64,000 nucleotides of DNA. Origin: Streptomyces fulvorobeus (GTDB lineage: Bacteria > Actinomycetota > Actinomycetes > Streptomycetales > Streptomycetaceae). The DNA is taken from NCBI RefSeq assembly GCF_013167895.1, contig NZ_BLWC01000001.1:6076001-6140000 (forward strand), written 5' to 3'. This document shows positions 44,230-53,019 of this stretch, piece after piece (position 1 is the first letter of the stretch; every line of letters begins with the position of its first letter). Below the pieces are notes generated by a model. It was not told the DNA's origin and did not search any database. It was given only the letters and a program-made list of their open reading frames with translations. A program made the translations under genes and the position numbers.

Positions 44230-44862
44230 TCAGCAGGGGAGTGTGGTCTTGCCGGCAGCGCCGGTGACGCCGGCGGTGCCGTCTGCGGTGAAGGTGGCAG
44301 CGGTGCCGTTGCCGCCAGGCTTGCCCGGGCACACCGGGCTGGCTGCGCCACCGGCCCCGCCGGCCCCGCCCGCGTGCCCGCCGCCGACCGTGGAGGCACC
44401 GCCCTTGCCGCCCTTGCCACCGGCGATGCCGGCCCCGGCGTTGCCCGCGCCGCCGACGCCGCCCTTGCCTCCGGTGCCGCCGAGGGTCGCACCGCCGCCG
44501 GCGCCCCCGCTGCCGCCGTTGCCGTTGGCGCCTCCGGCTCCGCCAGCGCCTCCGGCGCCACCGGTGCTCGCACTGCCGTCACCGTTGCCGCCGACGCCGC
44601 CGGTGCCACCGTTGCCGTTGAAGCCGGCCGCGCCACCGACGCCGCCGAAGCCTCCGACGCCGCCGTTGGTCCCTACGCCGTTGGCACCATTGGCGCCGGG
44701 CAAGCCAAGGATGGTGTAACCGGCGATGTTCCGGGCGTTGTCCGCCTGGGCCTGGGCCTGGGCGGAAGCGGAAGCGAGTGTGGGGGTCACGGCGAGGCCG
44801 GCGACAGCGACCGCAGCGATCAGGATCGTACGAGGAATGGCGGTGGTGCGCGTGATGCGCAT
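44230..44862 (-). CDS. Exported glycine-repeat (PGRS-like) protein
   Basis: The 210-residue precursor has a signal peptide (TILIAAVAVAGLAVTPTLAS, cut near ASA) and a short linker (AQAQAQADNARNIAGYTILG). About 125 residues of Gly-Gly-X and Asn-Gly repeats follow (GGVGGFGGVGGAAGFNGNGG and similar). It ends with CPGKPGGNGTAATFTADGTA and a final Cys. The composition recalls mycobacterial PE_PGRS tails but there is no PE domain. It is probably a cell-surface or matrix protein. GAAAGG precedes the ATG at 44862. Confidence 0.75.
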   Translation of the reverse strand: MRITRTTAIPRTILIAAVAVAGLAVTPTLASASAQAQAQADNARNIAGYTILGLPGANGANGVGTNGGVGGFGGVGGAAGFNGNGGTGGVGGNGDGSASTGGAGGAGGAGGANGNGGSGGAGGGATLGGTGGKGGVGGAGNAGAGIAGGKGGKGGASTVGGGHAGGAGGAGGAASPVCPGKPGGNGTAATFTADGTAGVTGAAGKTTLPC

Positions 44863-45361
44863 GAGGTACGCCTTTCGATTTGCGCAGTCGGAAAGATTTT
44901 CCGACTGACACTTCATCACGTTACGCTAAGGCAGCTCTCATTGACAGACCGCGCATTGATCAAATGTCCTGAAACGGCCGCACCGGCGCAATTTCGGCCG
45001 GAAATCCCGAATTCGAAACGGAGTGCCGTAGTTGATGAAATATCAACTACGGCAGCCGATATCCGGCGAGTCAAACACCTGTTCGTTAATTCGGCACAAC
45101 CGCATTCGTGATAACGCCTCCAGTATTTCCGCAATATTTCCGCTGACTGGATCCGTCATCTGCGGTGACGTGTCCCGGTCGCTATGTGAAGCGGCCCTGC
45201 CGGCTGTGGCAACGGGGACAGCACTGACAGCGAGCACGGCGACGACGGCCGCTTGACCGCCGGGCCGCGACTGGGCTGGTTGGACCCCGGGCCGTGGTGT
45301 CGCCACATCTGCACACCGGTTCGCCCCGGTGGTGGAGGGAGTGCGCCCGCCAGCAGTGCCG
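44863..45361. other. AT-richer intergenic region with operator-like palindrome
   Basis: This stretch, especially 44900-45130, is clearly less GC-rich than the rest of the window and carries no gene I can support. It contains the palindrome listed at 45024-45054. It forms the upstream region of the glycine-repeat gene and borders decayed genes on its right. Confidence 0.5.
45024..45054. promoter_or_regulatory. 13-bp perfect palindrome, candidate operator
   Basis: Arms TGCCGTAGTTGAT (45024-45036) and ATCAACTACGGCA (45042-45054) surround the loop GAAAT. The AGTTGAT-type half-sites resemble MarR/HxlR-class operators. It lies about 160 bases upstream of the glycine-repeat gene start. A transcript hairpin is the alternative. 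Confidence 0.5.
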
Positions 45362-45535
45362 TCAGCCCGCTGGGTGCCGCGCTCGGGAGATCGTTTCTTG
45401 GGTGGCTGCCCAGGCGGCGAACAGGCGCAGGCCCAGAACGCGGCGCCTGGGCCCGGTGGACATTCCGGCCTGCGCGGAGGTGATCCCGGCTCGCCGCGAG
45501 GTGAGGAACTCGCGGACCTCTTGACTGTCGTCCAC
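45362..45535 (-). pseudogene. MmyB-type XRE regulator, N-terminal remnant
   Basis: From the GTG at 45535 the frame reads VDDSQEVREFLTSRRAGITS and AQAGMSTGPRRRVLGLR, the opening of MmyB-family regulators (EVREFLTSRRARITPEQAG, then RRVPGLRREEVA in intact members). After GLR the family sequence stops and 23 unrelated codons lead to TGA. Only the first helix of the HTH remains. It is divergent from a decayed alcohol dehydrogenase, an arrangement common for intact MmyB genes and their oxidoreductase targets. Confidence 0.65.
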
Positions 45536-45657
45536 GCCGTCGACGGTACGTCCCGGGCACGGCCGCAGGGGTGTACTGCCGGTACACCTTTCGGTGGTGA
45601 CTCGCTGGGCGCGCGAAGAGGGGGTTACCTGGATGACGTGGCACCTTCCGTCCGGCC

Positions 45658-46121
45658 GTGAACGCGGGCGGACAGCGGGCCCGCATCGGGCCCGGGGCGG
45701 CTTCCCGCAACCTCGCCCGGCACTTCGGCGCCACCGGCATCGTCACCGAGCGCGGGGACGAGGGCGTCGCCCGGATCAAGGAGCTCACCGGCGGCATCGG
45801 TGCCGACTCCGTACTGGAGTGCGTCGGCACCGACCAGGCCATGCGGCAGGCCCTGCACTCGGCCCGGCCCGGTGGCCACGTCGGCTTCGTCGGCGTCCCC
45901 CACGACGTCGCCGTCGACGGACAGGAGCTGTTCCTCTCCCACGTGGCCCTGCGCGCTGGCCCCGCCCCCGTTCCGCCGCTCCCGACCTCATCGACCGCGT
46001 CCTGACCGGCCGGAGCGAGCCGGGCAAGGTCTTCGACCTCACCCTCCCCCTGAACCAGGTCGCCGAGGGCTACAAGGCCATGGACGAACGCCGCGCCATC
46101 AAGACCCTCCTCACGCCCTGA
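45658..46121 (+). pseudogene. Zinc-type alcohol dehydrogenase, truncated and frameshifted
   Basis: The frame reads ASRNLARHFGATGIVTERGD, ARIKELTGGIGADSVLECVG and PGGHVGFVGVPHDVAVDG, then LFLSHVALRAGPAPV. Near 45965 it jumps frame to PDLIDRVLTGRSEPGKVFDL and ends GYKAMDERRAIKTLLTP. This is the C-terminal half of a medium-chain Zn alcohol dehydrogenase. The catalytic Zn domain and the Rossmann GxGxxG are missing. Not functional. Confidence 0.75.
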
Positions 46122-46232
46122 CCTGCGGCCGTCCGAGCCGCGCCGCAGACCCGCCCACCGGCTGACACCGTGCTCGTGGGGCCAGGGCGGCGACGGATGG
46201 ACCGGCCGTCGAGGTACGCGGTGCGCACCGCA

Positions 46233-46685
46233 TCAGACTGGGCGTGCCGAAGTCAGAACTATCCGGCCCTCCGTCCAGGCCGGCAGGCGCTTAGCTAGTT
46301 TCCCCAGCGACGGACCTCGAACATGATGCAGATGCACTGAGATCGGCGTGCCGAACAACGCCCTGAAATAGATCGCGAGGCGGGGCCCGACACCCGACCA
46401 CAGCTCGCCGACCTGGATATCGGGTTGCGGTAACTCATGCAGGGGGTACACGCACAAGGCACGACGGCCCTCGACCGGTCCGGGCAGAACCGCGACTGCA
46501 CGGACCTCCTCCCACGTCAGGCGAGTTGTGGGCCCGCGTCCGTACGACTCGTGGTATTCGATCCCGGTACGGTCGAAACACACAGCCGGGTCATCCTTGC
46601 GGCTCGGCGACGGTCCGCCCAAGTACGCACGGACGGTGCTCGCTAGCGAGTTTCTCGGCCGATAGAACAACGCTTCGTAGCCCAC
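46233..46685 (-). CDS. Hypothetical protein, possible PH-like fold
   Basis: The 150-residue protein starts at the GTG at 46685 with AAGGAG 7 bases before. It reads YEALFYRPRNSLASTVRAYL, VCFDRTGIEYHESYGRGPTT, RLTWEEVRAVAVLPGPVEGR and ends in KLAKRLPAWTEGRIVLTSA. The pattern of short strands with a central W-E-E-V and one C-terminal helix suggests a PH-like domain. It lies 103 bases downstream of the TPR gene on the same strand and may be the last gene of the CHAT locus. Function unknown. Confidence 0.6.
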   Translation of the reverse strand: MGYEALFYRPRNSLASTVRAYLGGPSPSRKDDPAVCFDRTGIEYHESYGRGPTTRLTWEEVRAVAVLPGPVEGRRALCVYPLHELPQPDIQVGELWSGVGPRLAIYFRALFGTPISVHLHHVRGPSLGKLAKRLPAWTEGRIVLTSARPV

Positions 46686-46788
46686 AGCGCGACTCCTTCA
46701 CAAGCTCATCCGTCGAGCCGGGACCGCCTGGCCCGATTCGGTCCAAGTATCCAGCGGGTCCAGGGAGTTGGATAGGCTGCAACACCCC

Positions 46789-47952
46789 CTAGGCCGGATT
46801 CTCCCGCAGCCATTCGAGCTGTTCGACGACCTCCCGGGTCAGGGGATGGTGCGGACCGAAGACTCGGGTGAAGTCGTCACGGCAGCGTACGAGCAGTGGC
46901 GCGGCCTCGGCGCGCTCGCCGGTGTCGATCAGCACGTTGGCCAGGTTGTGGCGGGCGTGCGCGGTTTCCGGGTGGCCGTCTCCGAGCCTCCTGGAGACAG
47001 CCGTGAGGATTTCGCGCAGGAGCGCCGCTGCCTCCGCGTACCGCTTCCGGGCGTGCAGTACGGCCGCGAGATTGTTGCGCAAGGTGAGCACCTCCGGATG
47101 GTCCACGCCCTTGACCCGTTCCCCGTCGACGAGCGCGTCGCGCATCACCACCTCGGCCTCGTCGAGGTGGCCCAGTCGGCACAGGGCGGCGCCGAGATTG
47201 GCCCGGATGGAGAGACCCAGGAAGCTGTCGAGTTCGCTGCGGCGCTCCAGACGGGCGATGAGCGCGCGCAGGGCCGGTTCGGCCTCGTCCCAGCGATCGC
47301 CTCTGCCCAGTGCCGCCGCATGGGCCGCGGCATCGGCCAGCACCGCCGGATCGTCCGGCCCGAGCAGCCGGGTCCTGCGCTCCAGTACGTCCCGGTGGAG
47401 CGCGATCGCCTCCGCCTCGCGGCGCAGGTCCTCCCAGACCCTCGCCAGACCACTCGCGGCGTCCAGAGTCTGCGGGTGGTCAGCGCCGAGCAGTTCGCTC
47501 CGGCTGGTCCACACGCTGCGCCAGATCTCCTCCGCCTTCGCGAAGTCGCCCATCTCCCGAACGAGGCCGGCCAGGTCGGCGGCGGTCGTCAGGGTGTCCT
47601 CATGGGCGTAACCGAGCACCTGGCTCTGGCTGCCTACGAGGTCCATGAACCGCTCACGGGCTTCTTCGCGACGACCCTCCATCTGCGCCAGGACTCGCGC
47701 GTACTCCCGGAAGGCCAGCAGGGTCTCGGGGTGGTCGGGCCCCAGGCTTCGGTAGGCGGCGTTGGCCTTCATCCCGAAGAACTCCTCCGGTGGGATGCCG
47801 ACCCGGGAGATCTCCTCCTCCTGCCCGTCTTCCCCTTCCAGCGTGACGACCCAGTGCGCCGCCGGGGGCAGTGCCTGTTCGGGCGAAGACGGGGACGGCT
47901 GGTCCCCCACCGCGTTGTCGTCTTTTCTCTTCCTGCGCCAGTTGAAAGCCAT
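46789..47952 (-). CDS. Tetratricopeptide (kinesin light chain-type) repeat protein
   Basis: The 387-residue protein has a short basic N-terminus (MAFNWRRKRKDD) and then about seven TPR units of the 42-residue kinesin light-chain type. Examples are LGPDHPETLLAFREYARVLA, LGADHPQTLDAASGLARVWE, GVDHPEVLTLRNNLAAVLHA and LGDGHPETAHARHNLANVLI. Repeats of this type in actinomycetes often accompany NTPases or CHAT proteases. It starts 30 bases after the CHAT gene stop, so the two are almost certainly co-transcribed and may form a complex. Confidence 0.88.
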   Translation of the reverse strand: MAFNWRRKRKDDNAVGDQPSPSSPEQALPPAAHWVVTLEGEDGQEEEISRVGIPPEEFFGMKANAAYRSLGPDHPETLLAFREYARVLAQMEGRREEARERFMDLVGSQSQVLGYAHEDTLTTAADLAGLVREMGDFAKAEEIWRSVWTSRSELLGADHPQTLDAASGLARVWEDLRREAEAIALHRDVLERRTRLLGPDDPAVLADAAAHAAALGRGDRWDEAEPALRALIARLERRSELDSFLGLSIRANLGAALCRLGHLDEAEVVMRDALVDGERVKGVDHPEVLTLRNNLAAVLHARKRYAEAAALLREILTAVSRRLGDGHPETAHARHNLANVLIDTGERAEAAPLLVRCRDDFTRVFGPHHPLTREVVEQLEWLRENPA

Positions 47953-47982
47953 GTTCCGGCCAGTTCCTTCCCTTAGGCTCCG

Positions 47983-50900
47983 TCAGGCTCCGGAGTGCAC
48001 ATGCGCGGCCCACAGGCTGGGACTGCCCCGGAATGCGGTACGGCACTGCCGGACCGCCCGGTGCAGCGCGAGGGCCGCCTGGTCGGCGTCGAGCCCGGGG
48101 GACCCGGCGGCTCTGTCCCCGCGCAGCTGCCGGTAGAGAGTCCTGGCGACCCGTCCCGCCACCGCGTCGTGCACCGGCCACAGTGTGCCGACAGCGTGCG
48201 CGTAGCCGGCGATCTGGAAGGCGGAGGTGATGTGGATGGACTCGTCCGCGAGCCGCCCGGAACCGCGCGCCGTCTCACAGGCGGACAACACGGCGAGCTG
48301 GGCGTCCGGCAGTTCCAGACGCGAGATGTGATGGACCGTCAGAGGATGTTCCAGGTGGTCGTGTACCAGGAGACGGGCGTGGGACGGGTCGTCCGGGTCG
48401 CTCACCCCGTGGCAGGCGAAATGCACGTACGGATGCGAGGGCAGCGCGCGCAGAACGTTGGCGAACGTCGCCCGCGGGCCGGAGACGACCTCGGTGGGCA
48501 GCAGCGCGCTCAGGTCCCGCACCTCCCGGCGGACGCCGCCGAGTGCCCGCGTTGCGGGAGCGTCGGGCACGACCACGGCGAGCATGCAGCCGTCGGGCCG
48601 ACGGCCCGCCGCGCGGTGTCGCGCGTACGCGAGGGCGCGGACGGTGGGCGTGTAGGAGGAGACCACCAGGTCCAGGACGGTCCGGGGCCGGGGACCCGGT
48701 GGCTCGCCGTGGTGCCCGGCCGCGTGCAGCGGCAGCGCGGCCAGGGCGCCGACCGGTGACCACCAGAGCCGGGGCCAGTCGCTGTCGGCCGGCGCGTCGA
48801 GCAGCCCGATCCGGTCGAGGACCGGCTCGGCCACCCGGTCCCAGGTCCAGGCGAGCACCGCCTCGACTGCTTTCTGGGCGCTCCGTTCCCCGGTCGGCGA
48901 GGTCGCGGCGGTGAGCGCCTCGTCGAGCCGCGCCACCTGCTCCGCCACCGCCTGGGGACTCACCTGTGGCAGCGGCACCAGCCGCACTCCTTCGGGTCGC
49001 AGGACCAGCGCGTCACTGCCGTAGACACTGGAGTACGCCACGACCACGGGCCCGCGCTCGGCGCACGCCAGGATCTCGCCGTACGTGGGCGCGTCGAGGA
49101 ACCTCTCGAAACCCGGCAGCGCGCGGATCTCGCCGACCAGCCGCTCCCACCGGGCCGCGAGGGCGTGCCGCGCGTCGGCGTCGTGCCCTGCGGTCTCCTG
49201 CTCGGTGATCCCCGAGTCCAGCGCGTCGATGCGGTCGCGGAGCTGGGCGAAGTGCCTGGCGGCCTCCGGGTGCGCGGCGCGCAACCGCTCCAGTTCGGCA
49301 CGCGCGGCGATCGTCTGACCGAGGAGGACACCGCGTCCCTGCTCCAGCAGCAGTACCGCGTCGTCGAGCCGCCCGAGCCGCACGGCGCATGCGGCGGCGT
49401 CGGCGGCCAGCCCTTGGACACCTGTCAGCCGGTACTCCTGGTCCCCACGCCGCAGACGCCTGCTGATGCTGAAGGGCAGTAGCGCCAGAGCCAGTCCGAA
49501 CCCGGCGAGGGCCTCCGCCCACCGGCCCGCGTCACCCGCGGCGGCCCCCCAGGCACAGGCCGCGTCGATGCGGACTGCGGCCGGGAGGGCTTCGGTGGCA
49601 GCGACCTGCCGGTAGGCGTCCTCAGCCGCGCGGAGGACGGCGGGGTCTCCGTTCACCTCGTGCAGCATGCGGAGTGCGGAGGCGTACGACTGGAGGTGAT
49701 TGGCAGTGTGGGCGGCGCCGGCGGGCGAGGCGTACACCGCACGGCCGAGCGTGGCCACCGCTCGGTTCAGCAGTGCATCGTCCTCGGTCGCGCGGGCCTG
49801 GGTGAGCTGCGCGGAGCCCAGATTGTGCAGGGAAGACGCGTGGTCCGGTTCGCCGTAGACCGTGTTCGCCACGGCGCGGGCGAGGACGGCGATGGACTCC
49901 TCCAGGTCGGCCGGTTCGCCTTCGGACTGGTAGCGCTTGTCCAGGGCGTTGCCGAGGTGGTTCAGCCGCGTGGCGAGTTGCGCGCTGTCCTCGGGGGTGC
50001 GGTCCAGGACCTGCCGGGCCGCTCGCACGGCCTCGGAAGCGGCAGCGCCGTCCGCCGTCCGCTCGTACCAGGTCTGGAGGATGACACCGAGGTTGGCGAG
50101 CTTGGTGTCGGAGTCCAGGGGCGACCGGGGGAAGCCCAGAGCCAGCCGGGCCAGTCCGGCGGCCTCCCGCAGGGCGCTGAGGTCGCCGGACTGGTGGTAG
50201 CGCTCGCGCAGGACCAGGGCCAGGTTCGCGACCCGGACGAAGTGGTCCGGCTCGTCGGGAGACGACTCCGCGACGGCCTCGCGCAGGTGGTGCACGGCCT
50301 CGTCCAGCAGCGTCACGTCGCCGGTGCGCTCGCCGAGCCGGTGCAGGGCGTTGGCGAGGCTGTTCAGCCGGTGCGGGCGTGATCGCTCGGCCCGGCTCGT
50401 CGCCCGGACGGACTCGCGCAGCAACTCGACCGACTCGTGCAGCGGAGCGATCTCCTCGGTGTGCTCGGCCGCCAGCCGCAGTGCGACGCCCAGGACCGAC
50501 AGGCCCCGCGTGCGCTCGGGGTGCCCTGGCGGTGTCGCGGCGTGGGCCGCCCGGGCCGCCGCGACCATCTCCTCGATGTCGGCCGCCGCCGAGGTCAGTT
50601 CGACCTTCCTGCGCAGCGCGTCGGCGAGATTCAGCAGTACCGGTATCCACCGGGGCGAGCCGGCAGGTGTCCCCGTCAGGACCGCTCGCAGGAGCTCGAC
50701 GGCCTCGTACGCGGCGGAAGGTGTTCCGTGGACCTCGAATGCATGGCCGAGGGCCGCCGCCAGATTGCTCCGGACCGCTGCGATGTCCGCCGTCCTGTGC
50801 GGTTCCCCGTCGAGCAGCAAGGCCAGGGCGTGGCGCAGCAGCCGCACCGCCTCCGCCATGTCGGCCTCGCTGCCCGTCTCCTCGGCGCGCTCCAGCATCA

Positions 50901-51342
50901 GCATGCCGAGTGAGTGGAGAGCCGCATGCCGTTGCTCCGTACCGTCCGGAGGCATCTCCGCCGCGCGCCGCAGCGCCGACATCGCCGTGTCCCGGTCCGC
51001 GGGGTTCCGGTCGAGACTGAAGCGGTCCGCGCACATACTTCCCAGGACCCGCAGATCCTGCTCGTAAGGAGCGCTCCCGGCCGCCAGCAGGTGCCCGGCG
51101 TCGATCGACTCGTCCAGGTCGGGCCGTTGCCGGAAGGACCACCAGCGCATCGCCAGGGCGGTGCGCAACGCCGCCAGCCAGGACACCCGTACGGTCTCGG
51201 CGGCAGGCGCCCTGCCCAGTGCCGTCCGGCACATGTCGACGGCGGCGTCCAACGGAGCCCGCTCGCCCGTGCGGCGGAACTGCCCGAGCAGCGCGTCCAC
51301 CCGCTCGACGGATTCCTCGGCTGTTCCGTACACGTCCGACAT
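47983..51342 (-). CDS. TPR-CHAT caspase-like protease
   Basis: The 1119-residue protein has about 750 residues of TPR-like helix pairs (PLDAAVDMCRTALGRAPAAE, DLDESIDAGHLLAAG, ASEAVRAARQVLDRTPEDSA, LEESIAVLARAVANTVYGEP). The C-terminal CHAT domain (about 800-1119) has its catalytic dyad: His978 in HFACHG and Cys1022 in LSACETA, followed by FQIAGYAHAVGTLWPVHD, the usual post-Cys element. CHAT proteins are clan CD peptidases related to caspases and separase, and several act in bacterial defence. The substrate here is unknown. It is divergent from a two-gene unit at 51478-52844 and heads the operon with the TPR gene. Confidence 0.9.
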   Translation of the reverse strand: MSDVYGTAEESVERVDALLGQFRRTGERAPLDAAVDMCRTALGRAPAAETVRVSWLAALRTALAMRWWSFRQRPDLDESIDAGHLLAAGSAPYEQDLRVLGSMCADRFSLDRNPADRDTAMSALRRAAEMPPDGTEQRHAALHSLGMLMLERAEETGSEADMAEAVRLLRHALALLLDGEPHRTADIAAVRSNLAAALGHAFEVHGTPSAAYEAVELLRAVLTGTPAGSPRWIPVLLNLADALRRKVELTSAAADIEEMVAAARAAHAATPPGHPERTRGLSVLGVALRLAAEHTEEIAPLHESVELLRESVRATSRAERSRPHRLNSLANALHRLGERTGDVTLLDEAVHHLREAVAESSPDEPDHFVRVANLALVLRERYHQSGDLSALREAAGLARLALGFPRSPLDSDTKLANLGVILQTWYERTADGAAASEAVRAARQVLDRTPEDSAQLATRLNHLGNALDKRYQSEGEPADLEESIAVLARAVANTVYGEPDHASSLHNLGSAQLTQARATEDDALLNRAVATLGRAVYASPAGAAHTANHLQSYASALRMLHEVNGDPAVLRAAEDAYRQVAATEALPAAVRIDAACAWGAAAGDAGRWAEALAGFGLALALLPFSISRRLRRGDQEYRLTGVQGLAADAAACAVRLGRLDDAVLLLEQGRGVLLGQTIAARAELERLRAAHPEAARHFAQLRDRIDALDSGITEQETAGHDADARHALAARWERLVGEIRALPGFERFLDAPTYGEILACAERGPVVVAYSSVYGSDALVLRPEGVRLVPLPQVSPQAVAEQVARLDEALTAATSPTGERSAQKAVEAVLAWTWDRVAEPVLDRIGLLDAPADSDWPRLWWSPVGALAALPLHAAGHHGEPPGPRPRTVLDLVVSSYTPTVRALAYARHRAAGRRPDGCMLAVVVPDAPATRALGGVRREVRDLSALLPTEVVSGPRATFANVLRALPSHPYVHFACHGVSDPDDPSHARLLVHDHLEHPLTVHHISRLELPDAQLAVLSACETARGSGRLADESIHITSAFQIAGYAHAVGTLWPVHDAVAGRVARTLYRQLRGDRAAGSPGLDADQAALALHRAVRQCRTAFRGSPSLWAAHVHSGA

Positions 51343-51477
51343 TACCGGCCCTCGGGTGTCTCACTGCGGGCTCTCGACTGCGATACACGCCGGGAACTCC
51401 GAGACCCGACTTTACCCAAGTATCGCTTCCAGCACGCTCGTTATGCTGGGAGTCGGCGGATTCACGGAGGTGCGGCG

Positions 51478-51939
51478 GTGAGCGGACTCGGCGACGGCGG
51501 CGAGGGAGGCGGAACCAACGGGGCGGACGGCGGGCCGGGGCACGAACGGCTGGCGGCGCTCTGCCAACGGCTCACGTCCGCACCGGGAATGCCGACTCTC
51601 GGCGCGCAGGGAGACCACCTCGTCCAGTTCATCATCTCCCAGGTGCGCGCCGGCCTTCCACCCGAGGATCTGGAGGACTCCTTCGACGAACTGGAGGACC
51701 AGCTTCTCGCCGCGGGATACAGCGCGGGCCTCGGCTCCTACCGTACGGACACCCCGCCCAGCTACCAGAACGCCCCCGCCTACCAGAGCTTCCCCGGCCC
51801 CGGTCACCCCTTGCTCTACGTCCTCACCTGCCCGCTCGGCCACTGTGCGCGCGTCGAGGCGCCGGCGCCCGAGGACGGCGGGCCGCCGGTTCGATGTGTC
51901 TTCGGCGGTCCCCTGCGAGAGATCGGGCTGCACCCGTGA
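51478..51939 (+). CDS. Small protein with C-terminal zinc-knuckle-like cysteines
   Basis: The 153-residue protein starts at the GTG at 51478 (GGAGG 7 bases before). An acidic/Gly-rich lead (MSGLGDGGEGGGTNGADGG) is followed by a helical region (ERLAALCQRLTSAPGMP; PPEDLEDSFDELEDQLLAAG). The C-terminal part has YVLTCPLGHCARVEAPAP and VRCVFGGPLREIGL, where C-P-L-G-H-C plus a later Cys could bind zinc. Family unknown. Its stop overlaps the next start as GTGA. Divergent orientation from the CHAT gene, 135 bases away, suggests shared control. Confidence 0.7.
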   Translation: MSGLGDGGEGGGTNGADGGPGHERLAALCQRLTSAPGMPTLGAQGDHLVQFIISQVRAGLPPEDLEDSFDELEDQLLAAGYSAGLGSYRTDTPPSYQNAPAYQSFPGPGHPLLYVLTCPLGHCARVEAPAPEDGGPPVRCVFGGPLREIGLHP

Positions 51940-52844
51940 GCGCGTTTCTCAACGCGCTCGGCGGGAAACTCGCCGAACGCTGGCTGGCGCTCCTGGCGAT
52001 CCCCGGCTTGGTGTACCTCGTCTCCCTGGCCACGGCCGTCACCCTGGGCCAGAGCCAGTGGCACGACATCGGGCGGCTGCGGACGCGGCTGGACTCACTG
52101 GCGGCCTCGCCTGGCGCCAACAGCGCGGGCGCCATCGCGGTGGCCGCGGTCGCCGTGCTGGCCGGGGCCGCGCTGACCGGTACCGTCGCGCAGGCCGCCG
52201 GAGCCCTGATCGAGAAGGTCTGGCTCATGGACGCGCGAGGACCGCTGAGCCGACGCCTGACCAGGCGCCGAGTGCGCCGCTGGCGGGCGGCTGACGCGGA
52301 GTACCGCTCGGCCCTGGTGGCCGCGGGCCGCGCCCGGATCGGCGGCGCGGCCGACGCCGCCGCCCTCACGGAGGAGGCGGAACTGCGCTACGCCGCCCGC
52401 AACCGGATATCCCTGGTCCCACCCCGGCACCCGCTCTGGGCCGGTGACAGGATCACCGGCCCGGACCGCCGGGTCTGGCGCGCCTACCGCCTGGACCTGA
52501 CCCTTGCCTGGCCTCACCTCTGGCTTCTCGCCCCCGACACCACCCGGGCCGAACTGACGGCCGCGCGAACGGCCTTGAGCGCGGCGGCCCGCCTCACGGC
52601 CTGGGGTTCGGCGTACCTCCTGCTGTCCGCCTGGTGGTGGCCGGCAGCACTGATCGGCGCGGCCACGGTGGCGACGGGCGTGCTCCGCGGTCGCACGGCG
52701 GCTGCCTCGTTCGCGGAACTGGCCGAGGCCCTGGCGGACCTGCACGGCAGGGACCTGGCGGTGGCGGTGGGAATGGAGTGCGAGGGGCGCCTCACCACGA
52801 CGCTGGGGGAGAGCGTGACGCGGCTGCTGAGCAAACCGGACTGA
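51936..52844 (+). CDS. Membrane protein of the CHAT locus
   Basis: The 302-residue product has four probable membrane helices: WLALLAIPGLVYLVSLATAV (about 16-35), GAIAVAAVAVLAGAALTGTV (about 64-83) and a pair near 225-255 (GSAYLLLSAWWWPAALIGAA and following). A large cytoplasmic middle region (RRLTRRRVRRWRAADAEYRS; RYAARNRISLVPPRHPLWAG) and a soluble tail complete it. Function unknown. Being coupled by GTGA to the zinc-knuckle gene and divergent from a CHAT protease, it could be a membrane effector or target. It ends at a clear intrinsic terminator. Confidence 0.7.
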   Translation: MSAFLNALGGKLAERWLALLAIPGLVYLVSLATAVTLGQSQWHDIGRLRTRLDSLAASPGANSAGAIAVAAVAVLAGAALTGTVAQAAGALIEKVWLMDARGPLSRRLTRRRVRRWRAADAEYRSALVAAGRARIGGAADAAALTEEAELRYAARNRISLVPPRHPLWAGDRITGPDRRVWRAYRLDLTLAWPHLWLLAPDTTRAELTAARTALSAAARLTAWGSAYLLLSAWWWPAALIGAATVATGVLRGRTAAASFAELAEALADLHGRDLAVAVGMECEGRLTTTLGESVTRLLSKPD

Positions 52845-52852
52845 CGGGGTGC

Positions 52853-52900
52853 CCTGGAGACCGGCCGGTGCATCGTCCGTCGGTCGGTCTCCAGGTTTTT
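52853..52900 (+). terminator. Intrinsic terminator with T-run
   Basis: A 14-bp hairpin with one mismatch (52853-52866 with 52882-52895) is followed by TTTTT (52896-52900), 9 bases after the stop of the membrane-protein gene. T-runs like this are uncommon in Streptomyces. Confidence 0.8.
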
Positions 52901-53019
52901 GACCTCGGAGGCTGGAACTCGAGCTCGTGTTCACGCGCTCCGGCTGTGCGATCTGCTCCAGCCCTCGGTCCTGGGGCAACGCTCGAAACTCGCACAGGGC
53001 GGGGGCGGGTACCGGTCGC

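Noticed and set aside
44230..44862. Collagen or mycobacterial PE_PGRS gene proper
   Set aside because: Repeats are Gly-Gly-X without regular Gly-X-Y proline, and no PE domain is present; kept as a glycine-repeat exported protein.
44221..45111. Plus-strand frame opposite the glycine-repeat gene
   Set aside because: It mirrors the repeat on the other strand. Signal peptide, ribosome binding site and terminator all favour the minus strand.
49622..51388. Second minus-strand frame inside the CHAT gene
   Set aside because: Shadow frame of the TPR array; Arg/Gly/Pro-rich with no domain, while the CHAT frame is complete.
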